A DNA stretch of 64,000 bases from Calvatia gigantea (Eukaryota; Basidiomycota; Agaricomycetes; Agaricales; Lycoperdaceae). Below are positions 23,335 to 33,650 of this stretch, piece by piece; the stretch's first letter is position 1, and each line of letters opens with the position of its first letter. The stretch covers positions 2,108,001 through 2,172,000 of the forward strand of contig JACAAK010000009.1 of assembly GCA_025093985.1 (NCBI GenBank), in the 5' to 3' direction. A model generated the notes under the pieces. It was not told the DNA's origin. It did not search any database and saw only the letters and a list, made by a program, of their open reading frames with translations. The translations under genes were made by a program, and so were the position numbers.

Positions 23335-25078
23335 TCAAAGGGCTGTGTGCCAAATACTGCGGCTGTTGACCACAGCTCCCGATACACGGCTGGTGGCTTG
23401 CACAACAGAATCTGGGGCAAAGTGCTCTCGAAGAACGGCTAGTTTAGACCTGTACTCGTCAACACCAACGTAAGCACCACACATGCGGCGCTTTCCATTG
23501 AATGCAGAACGACCATGCAAAACACGGTGGTTGTCAATCACTAAGGACGAGGGTGTTTAGATAAAGACTGGAGCGAAAAGATCTCCAACGTACCAACAAC
23601 AGTGCCGGGCTTAAGCTGTACCCAGTATTCAAAATCTGGACTCGTCAAATATCTGTTCCAAGCCCTGATTGCGTCATACCTTGGGGAAAATGACATATGT
23701 CAGCGCTCATGTCAAAGCGACGGTGTCCTACCATTTTTCGACCAGAGCGGGCTCAAGATGGTTCATAACGCTTCTGTCGTCATTATTCCAACGTACTTGC
23801 ACAAGCTCTTTAGTACACGGATCATGACCTAGAACAGGATAACCAGACGCTGGGCTGGGCTGATAGATCGAGGAAGTTTCTCCTGCGGCATGAGCAGGAA
23901 CCGGAATCTGGGACAGAATTTCGTACAGATCGGGGTGATGTTCCTTTAAATTCTTTGCGACGTAAAACCCGTCAACGAGCAATGTCGCTCCGCCGGTACC
24001 ATCGGTATGTGAGAGTAGATGAAACACTTGAAGACCTGAAGGGTCCGTCTGAAGTAGGATAAGGATTTTGGTCCTGGTCCAGAACAATGGCACGAACGTA
24101 GTAAGTGTTATCGGTATGGGCGCCCAGGGCCAGCGTGGTATATGCGGTGTCACCTTTGGCTAGATCGGACGTAAAGTCCCAAAAGCGCCCGTCTTTCGGG
24201 CACTATTAGCATTAATCACCGAAAATGCTTTGGACATCAGACACCTACACTGGGTCTCGCGAATGAAGCCAATACGCTCCACGAGCTTTTCAGTTGCTTC
24301 CGGTGTTAGTGGAACCCCAGAAATAAACGAGAACCCATATTCATCCTGGACCACGTCCCGTCGAATCTCGCATCTTACGGAAGTGAATGCACAAAAGAAT
24401 ACCCACGACATTTTTCAACCATTTGAAGAGGCCTGCATCATCTTCGGCCATTGCCTCTTGATAAGTTACTGTAGGGGGATGTTGAGATATCCTCGCACCC
24501 CACCCGATCTTCCTGGGGGACGTCAGCAACCATGCGATAGGATTTTCGACCCCGGCTCACTCTGAGGTTATTTGTGTGTGATTGATTGGGGGATCATACG
24601 AGTTGCGCTGAAGCCAGGACCAAGGATAGAAGGATACATGTGGTTTGGGAGATTGCCCTTAATTAATAAGTAGTAAGCAGTGAGACCGCGGCGACTCATG
24701 AACCGGGCGGACAAGTTACTTCCAAACCATCGGCTTTAGGCGTTACCTCAAGCGGCCTGATATTTGGTGGGATCTACGGATATGGGGTGAGAAGTGTAGC
24801 GGGACAGGACCTGGAAAGTACCCACGTCGAAGGTGTTCAATAGACGCTGCTTGGTGGTCGGGTGGAAACATTCTGGGCACCGGCAGTGATCGCGCAGCCA
24901 AATGTTGTGACTTAGGACATAATATTCGTGGGCAATATGCGCAAGATTGTGAGGCACGAAAAACTCACAATCTCGCCCACCTCTTAGCATCCCAGCTAAT
25001 GGAAACTTTATGTTCGTCGATACCAAGCGTTGGTATCGCCTCAGGTGCAGGCGAGGCAATGCCATTGCTGCGTGGCAT
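23335..25078 (-). CDS. Trimethyllysine dioxygenase (carnitine biosynthesis)
   Basis: Fe(II)/2-oxoglutarate dioxygenase hydroxylating N6-trimethyllysine, the first step of carnitine synthesis. The N-terminal domain has the zinc-binding NIWLRDHCRCPECFHP and TKQRLLNTFDV. The catalytic domain has the metal motif HTD (LALGAHTDNTYY) and distal His in NHRVLHGRSAF, plus SHTDGTGGATLLVDGFYVAK and GKRRMCGAYVGVDEYRS. About nine exons; one junction near 24790 is only satisfied by a 37-nt intron. The first in-frame ATG is 25078; a mitochondrial leader might lie in an unrecognised upstream exon. The trimethyllysine rather than butyrobetaine assignment rests on the MCGAYVG/VDEYRS C-terminus. Confidence 0.88.
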
Positions 25079-25501
25079 TAGCCGAGCTCGAGGTACAGCT
25101 GACCCAAACCCCCTTGCGATATGGGACGTAAAACTGCCATAAGGGAGGGATCGTGCAGTCTAGGAGAGGCACCATGAGGTTTAACAGCAGGCCGAGAAGA
25201 CAGGCCAGGACTTGCCGGTGAGCCTAGACGGGAGTGGGGCCTGCACGCAGCAAGGGTGGTCCGGGCTGAACTTAAGTAATGATGAAACATAGATTCCAGT
25301 CGATAGGTCGTAGAGGGCAAGAAGCAAGGATACAAGGGAGGGCCAGATAGTCTATTGAATTGTCAACTGGGAATACGGACAAATGTAAACAAATGGGGAA
25401 GACGATAGTAACGGAATAAAATACAGTTTAGCCCATTCATCCCTCGTCAATCAGGGCTTCAGATCCCGTCTTTAGCCACTTATATCTGCCAGATTGACAC
25501 T
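25079..25501. other. Divergent spacer, trimethyllysine dioxygenase / F-box gene
   Basis: Probable shared promoter region. The strand of the dioxygenase is open for part of it (S-A-V-P-R-A-R-L before the ATG), so an upstream leader exon may be hidden. No other feature seen. Confidence 0.35.
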
Positions 25502-27170
25502 ATGCATTCTTCCTCCTCTCTTCCACTCCAGTCATCTCTCCTCGCTATACATAATGTCAGGGGACGCCAATGAATTAGCTTTCCCATTGGGTGGGTTCAT
25601 TTCCGACGACAGGTCGTCTGGCTTCTCGTGACATCAGCCTCTATAGAATTCGAGCGAAAGCAGGTCGCTGAAAGGGTGGCAGAAAGGCTTCAAAGAATTG
25701 CCCTTCTTCGAGAAGAGATCGCCGAACTTACAAGGCAAAACACCAAGGACCGATTCTACATCGCGACACATCGCCTCCTTCCCAGGGAAGTGCTAGGCGA
25801 AATATTCGCTTATGCAGCAACTGGAGGTTCCGGATCTTGGTTAGCACCTATCGTTATTTCCCATGTCTCCAACCATTGGCGGGTAGGTCAAAATTTTACC
25901 ACAAGAACGTTCACTTGCTGACTTTTTTGTGCTTCGGTCCTAGAGTGTGGTTAACACGACACCCCGCGCTTGGAACCATATATGCATCAAGATCGTCCCC
26001 AATTTGCATTACTCACAAATTGTCAAGACCTGGGTTGAACTCTCGGGTTGTTCTCCACTCCACCTTCGCTTCGAAACCCCGCAATGGGGTACCGAAACGC
26101 GTGAAGCCGCCCGACAGTCGTCGCTGGCCAGTTATCTTGCACTTCTACAACCACACGTCGCAAGATGGAGTTCGGTCGAAATCTTCATTCGTGACGCGCC
26201 CCAGCATTCTATCTGGAATATCCAGCTTCTTCTTCAACACTTCAACTTCGACATGCCCGCGCTCAGATCATTTTACTTGGACACAACACGGCAATTATGG
26301 CGGGACTACCATGTTCTCAAAGGTGGAGTTTCTACTTTGACCCGCCTCAAGATTGGACATTGCCGGCCGAGCACCTCGAATCATTGGCTTGCCCATCTCG
26401 AGGAGCTGGAAATCACGGATGCAATGCATTCACTATATTACATCCATGGGTTACTACAGGCTTGCCCACTTCTCACAAGCCTCAAACTCGATATCGCCGT
26501 CCAAGAACGCGAAGTGCGTGGCTTGAGTACTGTCAGGTTCCCTCACTTGCGGAACCTTCATATAAACGATATCATCTACCTCTCGTTCTTCCGACTTCCA
26601 ACTCTCCGGTCTCTCACTTTCGCGAAAAAGTCAACAAAAGGATTGCAAGAGGGACGCAACCTTCTTACCAACTTATCAATGATGCTCGAAGCATCGGACA
26701 ATTCTTCATTTCGGGAGTTGAACTTGATCGATGTGGACATCGGTCGGTACAACTTCGAGGCGCGCAATTTTCCCTCACTATCAAAAATCTGTCTTACCCG
26801 CTGCATCATTCGAACTGAGGCACTGGACCGCCACGATGAGCATTCGTTATGGTCGGATCTCCACACACTAGAGTTCCATTCTTGCGACCACATCCCCGAC
26901 GCATTTTTTGATCCCTTCGTTGAAGATAACGTTTGGGTCAGCCCGTTAATGAAAATCGTTTTCTTCGACTGCGCTAGCGTAAAACCGGCGTTGGTAGCTA
27001 AAATTTCAGCTTGTCGGATGTGCCCGCATGTTGCCTATTCTCCATCCACTCGGACGCCACCAACAACCTGTGCAACTCCATTCCCATGCTCAGGTCCTTC
27101 GAGCCGGATGTGCCCCTCTCTTTCCACCTCCGCTAATCTTCCATTCCCGTCCCTTCAAAGGTGGTCATAA
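25502..27170 (+). CDS. F-box protein with leucine-rich C-terminal region
   Basis: Likely substrate adaptor of an SCF ubiquitin ligase, one of the expanded F-box families of agaricomycetes. Seen: an N-terminal coiled coil (RKQVAERVAERLQRIALLRE), an F-box core LLPREVLGEIFAYAA, SHVSNHWRSVVNTTPRAWNH across a phase-0 intron (donor CGG|GTAGGT near 25882), then irregular leucine-rich segments (LEELEITD, LRNLHINDIIYLS, LTNLSMMLEAS). The start is uncertain: ATG 25502 with a 62-nt intron ending at CGACAG fits phase. The last 50 residues look unlike the family, so a 3' intron may be missed. Confidence 0.7.
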
Positions 27171-27976
27171 TCTCGTTCTTTGTCGAGGCTGGTTTCCTGT
27201 TCCTTTCCATAGTTCTGGTCTTAGCTGTATAAGTACGATTTGATGCCCCGCTAGTGTACGTTGTCCGTATACCGGTGTCCTCGAGAGCCTGGGCGCTTGA
27301 GCTTGAACTTGATCAATTGATCATCTTTCAAATATCACCAGTCACCTCCGTTCTGCCGGGGTCCCAGTAGGTCAACGGTTTACCCATACCGGCCGTGGCA
27401 ATGAGCCATTGGTGCTACCATCACAGGTGCCATACCCATCTCTTGGATTTCGGAAGTGGCGCCAAGCTATGTCGGCAATGGCGGTGTGGACTTTTGTTAT
27501 CCCGACCCTAACGTGGTCTATCTCCCTTCCTGTATTGGAAGGAGGCATGGTGAAATCTCCGTGCAAAGAGACTGATGGTGGTCTAGTGTTGCTACGGCTA
27601 TAGCCCGCTGGCGCCAAGAAGGGACAACTCTTGACTGATGCCGAGTCGGAGAGTTGAGTCAGAATACCAAAAGATCCCCGTGATCACCAGCATGGTGTCT
27701 GCTGTGAAGTATGATGAATTGAATAGCCCCCTCATCATGAATGTTGACTGATCAAACAAGGTGTGTCTTTGGTGTTGAGTTGTGGTATTGCAGACGGGAT
27801 CCTCGAAGTATGCAATGATAAATGTACAAGTAAACAAATAAGGTAAATTGGCTATTGTAGATTCCAATGAAACATGCGGTCGTGAAGTTTCCTTCAGGTG
27901 ATCGAAGGTGCGAAAGAAAAGTTATTGAAACTGAAAAAATAGTCTGTGTTGTGACCCAGGAAGTGAGAGGATGATC
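27171..27976. other. Convergent spacer, F-box gene / zinc-finger gene B
   Basis: No coding exon, repeat or RNA gene recognised in this stretch. Confidence 0.4.
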
Positions 27977-29363
27977 CTAGAGGCCGTTATAGAAAGCATT
28001 GAAAGTGTCAATTGGACTTGTGAACTGGGAGTAATCAAAAAAGTCCAGATTAAATTGTTGTGGGTTAGTGGCACCCAAGCGCAAATCCTGCGGCGTTTGC
28101 CACTCCTCAGGGGGGCAACCAAAAAGGAACTGACTGTCGAGGAGCTCAGGGAAGGAACCTGATGCGGCCTCCTTGAACAAGTCGGTCCCAGCAGGCAACT
28201 GCATCAAGCGGGAATTGAAATCATTGAAGTTTGTTGGCCCAAAATCATTGGAAAATGTTTGCGATTCCGACATCGAGAAGCCGAAGTTGGATGCACAGGG
28301 GAACTGACAGAACGGATGGTAATCATCAAGGGAGATGGGGACGGCATCACAAATCGCGGATTGCCTGGAGGAACTGGAAGAGGTTGAGTTGGTATCACAA
28401 CTAAAACTGGACGAGTCTGATCGCAGTTCTGAAAGCGAAATCAGTGCCTGATTGCTCTCACAAAGAACGGATACCAACTTGAAATTTCGAATACGGGGGT
28501 CTCGGCCCCGATGGGCTCAGAGCCGACAAGCTCCATAGTATCAGTGCGGAAAACCTGCAATAAGAAAGCAAATTCAGTGATTAGAAGAATGGTGAATAGA
28601 AGATGGTGCGTACCTGAACTTTGAAAGGAAAGGAGGATTTAGAGGTCGAGGGTTCAGGCGGACCGAGAAATTGAGCCTTCTTAGTGAGAGGGGTTGTCAT
28701 AGCTGCCTCGCGCTTTGACTCCCTTTCAGCTTGCGCAGCTTGACGTTTTGACCCCGTATATCTAGCTCGCGCGGCTCCACGCTTCTTGGCTTTCTCTTTT
28801 TCAATCCATTCCGGCAGATTTCCCTGTGCTTGGTTATAAGCCTCCAAGTGGGCGCGTCTCATATGCCGAACCATGGAGTGGGGGTCGAGACAGCTGAAGC
28901 TGCATAGTTCGGTCTTGTCTTTATTCAAAGGCAAACCGCACCTCCGATCCGACTTGCTGTCGAGACTACGCCAACGTTAACATAAGTCGTTGATTGAGAG
29001 GAAGGTAAGGTACTTACTGGCCGACCTCATGGATTCTGTGGTTTGTTGAGTTATTGAACAAATCGCCGCAGTACTTGCAGGAGAATTTACTAACAGAAGG
29101 AGAGAGGGTATTTGAATGAACACAACAATAAAAGGGGATTAGGTAAGTGGACCTACCGAGAACTCAGTGGGTTGTGAATAAGGGTGTTCTTGAGGTGTCG
29201 CCTGAGTTCAGCAGGACGAGAGAAATCCTGGTCACAGATTTCACAATAACGGTCAGCCTAAATAGCAATATGATCAGTGAAAGAAAGACAAAAGAAAATG
29301 GCTATTGTTCTGTACCTTCCGAACAAAACCGGGCCGAGAGGCGAATTTGGGAATACGCGGCAT
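27977..29363 (-). CDS. C2H2 zinc-finger transcription factor, paralogue B
   Basis: Paralogue of the gene at 18542-19877, on the opposite strand. Exon 1 is also 48 nt (29363-29316, MPRIPKFASRPGFVRK) and ends in phase 0. Exon 2 reads ADRYCEICDQDF with a finger ending TLIHNP. Next comes FSCKYCGDLFNNSTNHRIHE, then CGLPLNKDKTELCSFSCL...VRHMRRAHLEAYN with a basic Ala/Lys/Arg-rich extension (KAKKRGAARARY). The C-terminus is Ser- and Phe/Asp-rich (SSFSCDTNSTSSSSSRQ; FNLDFFDYSQF), a likely activation domain. Finger spacing and intron positions match paralogue A while the tails have diverged. The function is unknown. Confidence 0.8.
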
Positions 29364-29472
29364 GGAGTGGCGAGTGAGTGTAGACAAGTGGGTGAGATGT
29401 TGGTCGCGGTGGGGCGGAGGAGGATATCGAGAGGATATTCAGAGTTGTCAAAGAGACCTTGGTTGTGTGGAC

Positions 29473-29640
29473 CCACGGCACTGTGGACGCTCAGCTTTAT
29501 ACTATCCAGCAGCATCGGTGGATTGGTCTTGGCCTAGTTTTTAGAATTGCTTCATATAGCAGGTTTTGCGAGGATTGCCAGGCATGGCAGTTTGATGGAT
29601 TGGTTCGGACATGGTTTTTGGAAAAATTGCTGAGTATGGT
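29473..29640 (-). promoter_or_regulatory. CCAAT-CCAAT-TATA promoter module of zinc-finger gene B
   Basis: Read on the minus strand: CCAAT ending at 29605 and at 29528, then TATAAAG from 29503, 140 bp before the ATG. The CCAAT-CCAAT distance is 77 bp (78 in A), and CCAAT-TATA is 25 bp in both. Shared blocks include AACCAATCCATCAAACTGCC, TGAAGCAATTCT and GTGGGTCC. Confidence 0.75.
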
Positions 29641-30450
29641 ATTTTTTTCGTCCAGTGCTTGGGCCCACGTCAGAAAACCACCGGAATTGGACGCGCCCTG
29701 AGGAGAACTTTGACTGGAGACCGATAATAGCAGATTCTCGAACAACCATTGTATAGAGAAGTGGCTGTGGGGTCGGAAAATTACCTTTCTGAGATTCAAA
29801 AGCTTTCGTTTTTGTTTGTCGGGGCTGGGTTGAAAAAAATCAATGGTAGCTTCCCGAGTTGGCCAATGGCCTTCAAAGGGGGCAGCGCAGAGTCCAATAG
29901 TGTTTACTGGAATCCCTCTGGGTACATTCGAGATATTTGACAACGGGCAACTGCAACCAACCTCAAGAACAATACTCAGTGGGAGGCTACACGAATTAGG
30001 ATCATACACTCACCTTGGATAAAGGGTCTTCGAAAACAATCAACGAGAACTGCTGGAAGCCGGTGAGGCTGAAAGCAATGCAAAGGAATTCCAAAGGCAT
30101 ATTTACGGTGCAGGTGGCCACATCATGGAAGGGGGGTGCACGGCGTTTCAACCTGAACCCATTGCTTGTGAAGCAACAAGTAAAGCAGTGACTGTTTGCA
30201 GAAGAATCTGAAGGGATTCAGGGGCAGGAATCCGGTGGAACATCAAAGCGTGGTGTTGCAACTAGACACTTTTAAGTGTGGGCCACGACGGTGCGGACGC
30301 GCATTGGGCCTGCCCTGATCGGAGCTAACGTCTCCAGAGTTTTGCATCAGAAGTATCAGACCAAGTTTGCAGTACGAGCTACGAACTTCCCATCTTGTGT
30401 GGGGGGATAGAGAATATTTGAAACGTCTATTCAATGAAAACAAGATAGGC
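29641..30450. other. Intergenic region upstream of zinc-finger gene B
   Basis: Patches such as AATTACCTTTCTG (about 29779) recall sequence upstream of paralogue A (near 18155, opposite strand), so the duplicated segment may extend beyond the core promoter. A 170-codon open frame on the minus strand (30009-29497) shows no family resemblance and overlaps the promoter, so it is not called. Confidence 0.35.
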
Positions 30451-30796
30451 TTAAACATCAATACGCTTATAGCCCTTCACCTGTAATACCCGCCCAGAGT
30501 CAGCACTAGTTGTTTCCGCAAATACCCATTGGCGTACCCGGTTATCCTGAAGCATTTGGATATACTTGTCCGCTAGCCATTTGCAGTTTTCATAGTGGTT
30601 CACGCCTTCTCCCTTCTGACATTTCTCGAGCTCCTCACGGACGAGCCGGACTTCCATCGCCTTGACCCATGATTCACGAATGTGGTGGTCACGCTCCGCG
30701 AGTTTCTCTACATCACGTCACTAAGCCTTCGACGCAGGTTTAAATTTTTTGAAATATACCTTTGATTTGAGCTTCTCTCGTCTCGTCGAAGGGCAT
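30451..30796 (-). CDS. NADH:ubiquinone oxidoreductase 12 kDa subunit (NDUFB10-like)
   Basis: Accessory subunit of mitochondrial complex I, similar to the N. crassa 12.3 kDa / mammalian PDSW protein. Three exons read MPFDETREAQIKE, KLAERDHHIRESWVKAMEVR, LVREELEKCQKGEGVNHYE, NCKWLADKYIQMLQDNR and finally VKGYKRIDV, about 85 residues. The CQKGEGVNHYENCK segment keeps the paired cysteines typical of this intermembrane-space-facing subunit. Both introns have proper GT-AG sites and phase. The ATG is 154 bp from the start of the enoyl-CoA hydratase/isomerase gene on the other strand, suggesting a shared promoter. Confidence 0.85.
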
Positions 30797-30950
30797 GGTA
30801 TAAGTTGGGTGGATGAAGGATGTTGTTCTATGTTTGGCCGAGCGGGTGTTAACTCGGGATGTTCGGGGCGGCCGGTTCAACTGTGCGCAAGTAGTTTTAT
30901 TTGGTGCACCTGCTCGGAATACCGTGCTAAGTGTGCTGACCTCAAGCAAC

Positions 30951-32084
30951 ATGCTCCAATCCTATCCTCTTCGCCTCCCTGTTGTTGACCCTGTGGTTAC
31001 CCTCACCAATCGTGCGCATACCCCCTTCAACCGTCTGGATGACTATTCAACGCCTTAACAGCGAAACCCCATCTGTGGGTTATTGAACTTCATAATAACC
31101 AGGATAATCGGCTCACGACAACTCTCATCAATAAGGGCTTGCGCCCAGTACTTGATGCAGTGGAGAAGCACTGGAGGGAACGGTGGAGAAATGCTTGGGA
31201 TACTGGTGATAAAGAAAGCGGTCGAGGTGCATTGATTATTGTAGGGCGTCGTGACCAGGACAAATTCTTCAGCAACGGTAAGCCTGTCCAATCTTGCATG
31301 GATCATTGCTAAGGACTTTTTTTTGAGGCCTTGACATCGAGGAAGTCCGTCTAGACCCCAATTTCTTCTCTGGTGCGATGGTAGCTGGCAGTGAAATAGA
31401 CGAGCTCGCTGACTCTATGACAACAGAAACCTTCAATCCCCTCCTGGCTCGCCTGCTCCTATTCCCAAGTATGTGTCGAAAGTGTGGCGTATGGAGATTC
31501 ACTTTAACCCCATCAAAGTTCCAACTATCGCCGCTATCAATGGGCATTGCTATGCCGGAGGTTTCATGCTATCGTTAGCCTGTGATTACCGTATCATGAC
31601 CGACGGTACCAAGCGTAATGCTTGGCTTTGTATGAATGAGGTGGGTCACTGGGGCCCCACCACAGCATCTATCGATCTCATATTGCAACAGGTCCACTTT
31701 GGTGCTGTCTGGCCTTTGTCTTTTGCAGCAATCCTCAGAGCTAAATTTGGTGACCATCGTTTGCAACGCAAGATTGCTTTGGAAGGTTACCGCTTTGTTC
31801 CAAGTGAAGCTCTTGTAGATGGCATCCTCGATCATTTGGTGACTGGCAATACGGCTGCTGTAGTCGCTAAGGCTGAGGAGGTTGCTGAGAACGTCAGTGT
31901 CGCTGCCTCTGCCGGTGTCTGGGGCCTGATCAAGGTATGCTTCTTGATTCTGCAAGTCAACTTGTCATCCACTTAGCTGTATTTTTAGTCGGACCTTTAT
32001 CGTGATACCGTGGAAACTATTAGGAAGGACTTAAGAGTCACGAATGCGATAATTGAAGATGACGCTGCTAAGGCCCGGCTATAA
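30951..32084 (+). CDS. Peroxisomal enoyl-CoA hydratase/isomerase
   Basis: Crotonase-fold enzyme acting on unsaturated fatty acyl-CoA, likely a delta3,delta2-enoyl-CoA isomerase. Exon 1 (30951-31011, MLQSYPLRLPVVDPVV) is followed by exons starting 31062 and 31328 and three more. Crotonase signatures are LWVIELHNNQDNRLT, FFSNGLDIEEV, PIPTIAAINGHCYAGGFML and LACDYRIM. The oxyanion-loop GLDIE and AGG motifs are kept. The C-terminus is AKARL, matching a type 1 peroxisomal targeting signal ([SAC][KRH]L). Isomerase is favoured over hydratase by overall similarity only. Confidence 0.83.
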
Positions 32085-33650
32085 TCGGTATCCACTCGCC
32101 GGCTCGAGTTATATGAAGCCCAATATCATCACCAGCCCGCACCAGACTTTCGTTCCAGGTATTTGAAAGATCCGTCTTGCTACCAGGTGTGATGGACCTT
32201 ATTTGTTGCCATGTTGTTATTTGGGTTATTGAGACTCATTTCGTTGATATAACTTCGGTGTTTCCGGTATGATGGGCGTTCTGATTGCTTTCACCACATT
32301 GGGTAGGTATACCCTTCCCAACACAATGTGTAGTATTCAAGTTGAGGCCCTTCACCAAGCAACGGGAATCACGACTGTCGGTCCTTGAGCACGTTAAATG
32401 CGTCCCCGACGTATCCACAAGCATAGCGTGCCAAATTAGTGTTATATCCTCTTCCCCGTGCCTCTCTTGCGTTGCTACCGCGGTGGCTAGCGCCCTTGTG
32501 TAATACACCGGTTTTGCTCGAAGAGATAGAACAAGACCTCCACAACAACATCGTGATAAATAGTCCCAAGTCCAGTCTACAGGCATTACAACACGCCACC
32601 TATCATCTCGACACTGCCCTGCCATGGGAAAGCAGTTGCTGGCATTCAACCATTCTCATGTCACAGCCAAGAATGCCATGAATAAGAATCTACGTGTGGT
32701 GGCCGTGCTTTGTTACTGAACTGTTTCCTGGATTTTTAGATGGCGAACCTCAGAGGTTTCTCCGTTCTTATTCAGCAAGTCCGTTCTGGGTTCATGGTGT
32801 TGAAAGCCTGATTTTGCAAAGAGGGAATACAACTTCTCATTTAATCACCTCGGACAAATTATAAACCGGAACAAACGACCTGGTTATTCAATGTTCAATC
32901 CTCGGCCTCAGTGCTCAGCGCCCAGCGCCCAGCGCTCAATGCCCAGGTAGCCAAAACGCGGCCGGTGTCCGTTGGTCTGGGAGCGAGAGAGAAAGCTAAT
33001 CTCTGTTGCGTTGGAAACTCGCGTCACGGTGGGAATGGGAAAACACACGGTCAAACAATTCCGGAGTGCATACCTTCATCTCCAGTATGTGCGTGGACTA
33101 CGCACGCACCGGGATCATTTTGAGCAACTCACTTCGGTGTCTTTTTGCCGGCGTATCCAAGTACTTGGGTCTTCAAGGCTTAGAATCCCAGCTTAAGATG
33201 TTTCGTAGTGAGGCTTTCGTGAAATGATCCTGTGATACCCGTGCCCCCGTGAAAAACAGCTCGGACAACTCGACTTTAGGTCCTAGGACACCTCTCATCG
33301 AACAATTGCTGGGTTCCAACTGCATCACTTCGTTACTATCAGATCTGCCCTATAACGTGAGTTATTTTTACTCGTGCAGTTGCGCACTTGAGCTGATCAG
33401 GCGGTCCAGATGGAACTGCTTTGATGGAATACAAAGAACCATTCATGGAACCTCTTATATATCCGGTGTGGCAAACAGTGATTGTTTCCATCCACTTTCA
33501 TCTTTCCCTCGTCCCCCGTGGCAGCTCCAGGCAGGGCATCCTTCTTTCTCTTGCATATTCAATCTTTTTCCTTCTTCGACAGCCCCTCTTGAAGAGGAAC
33601 GCTCAGACTTCAAGTCACTTACTTAATCTTTTGTTCGAAGACTTCCCAAG
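32085..33650. other. Intergenic region before aspartic protease 1
   Basis: No coding exon recognised. A degenerate CAGCGCC repeat lies at 32916-32938 (CAGCGCCCAGCGCCCAGCGC). Otherwise plain sequence. Confidence 0.4.

Noticed and set aside
26980..27240. Separate small gene downstream of the F-box frame
   Set aside because: Only unrelated, Cys/Pro-rich short frames; more likely the frayed end or a missed 3' intron of the F-box gene.
29497..30009. 170-codon open frame on the minus strand upstream of zinc-finger gene B
   Set aside because: It covers the promoter module (TATA and CCAAT boxes), has no recognisable domain, and paralogue A has no counterpart.
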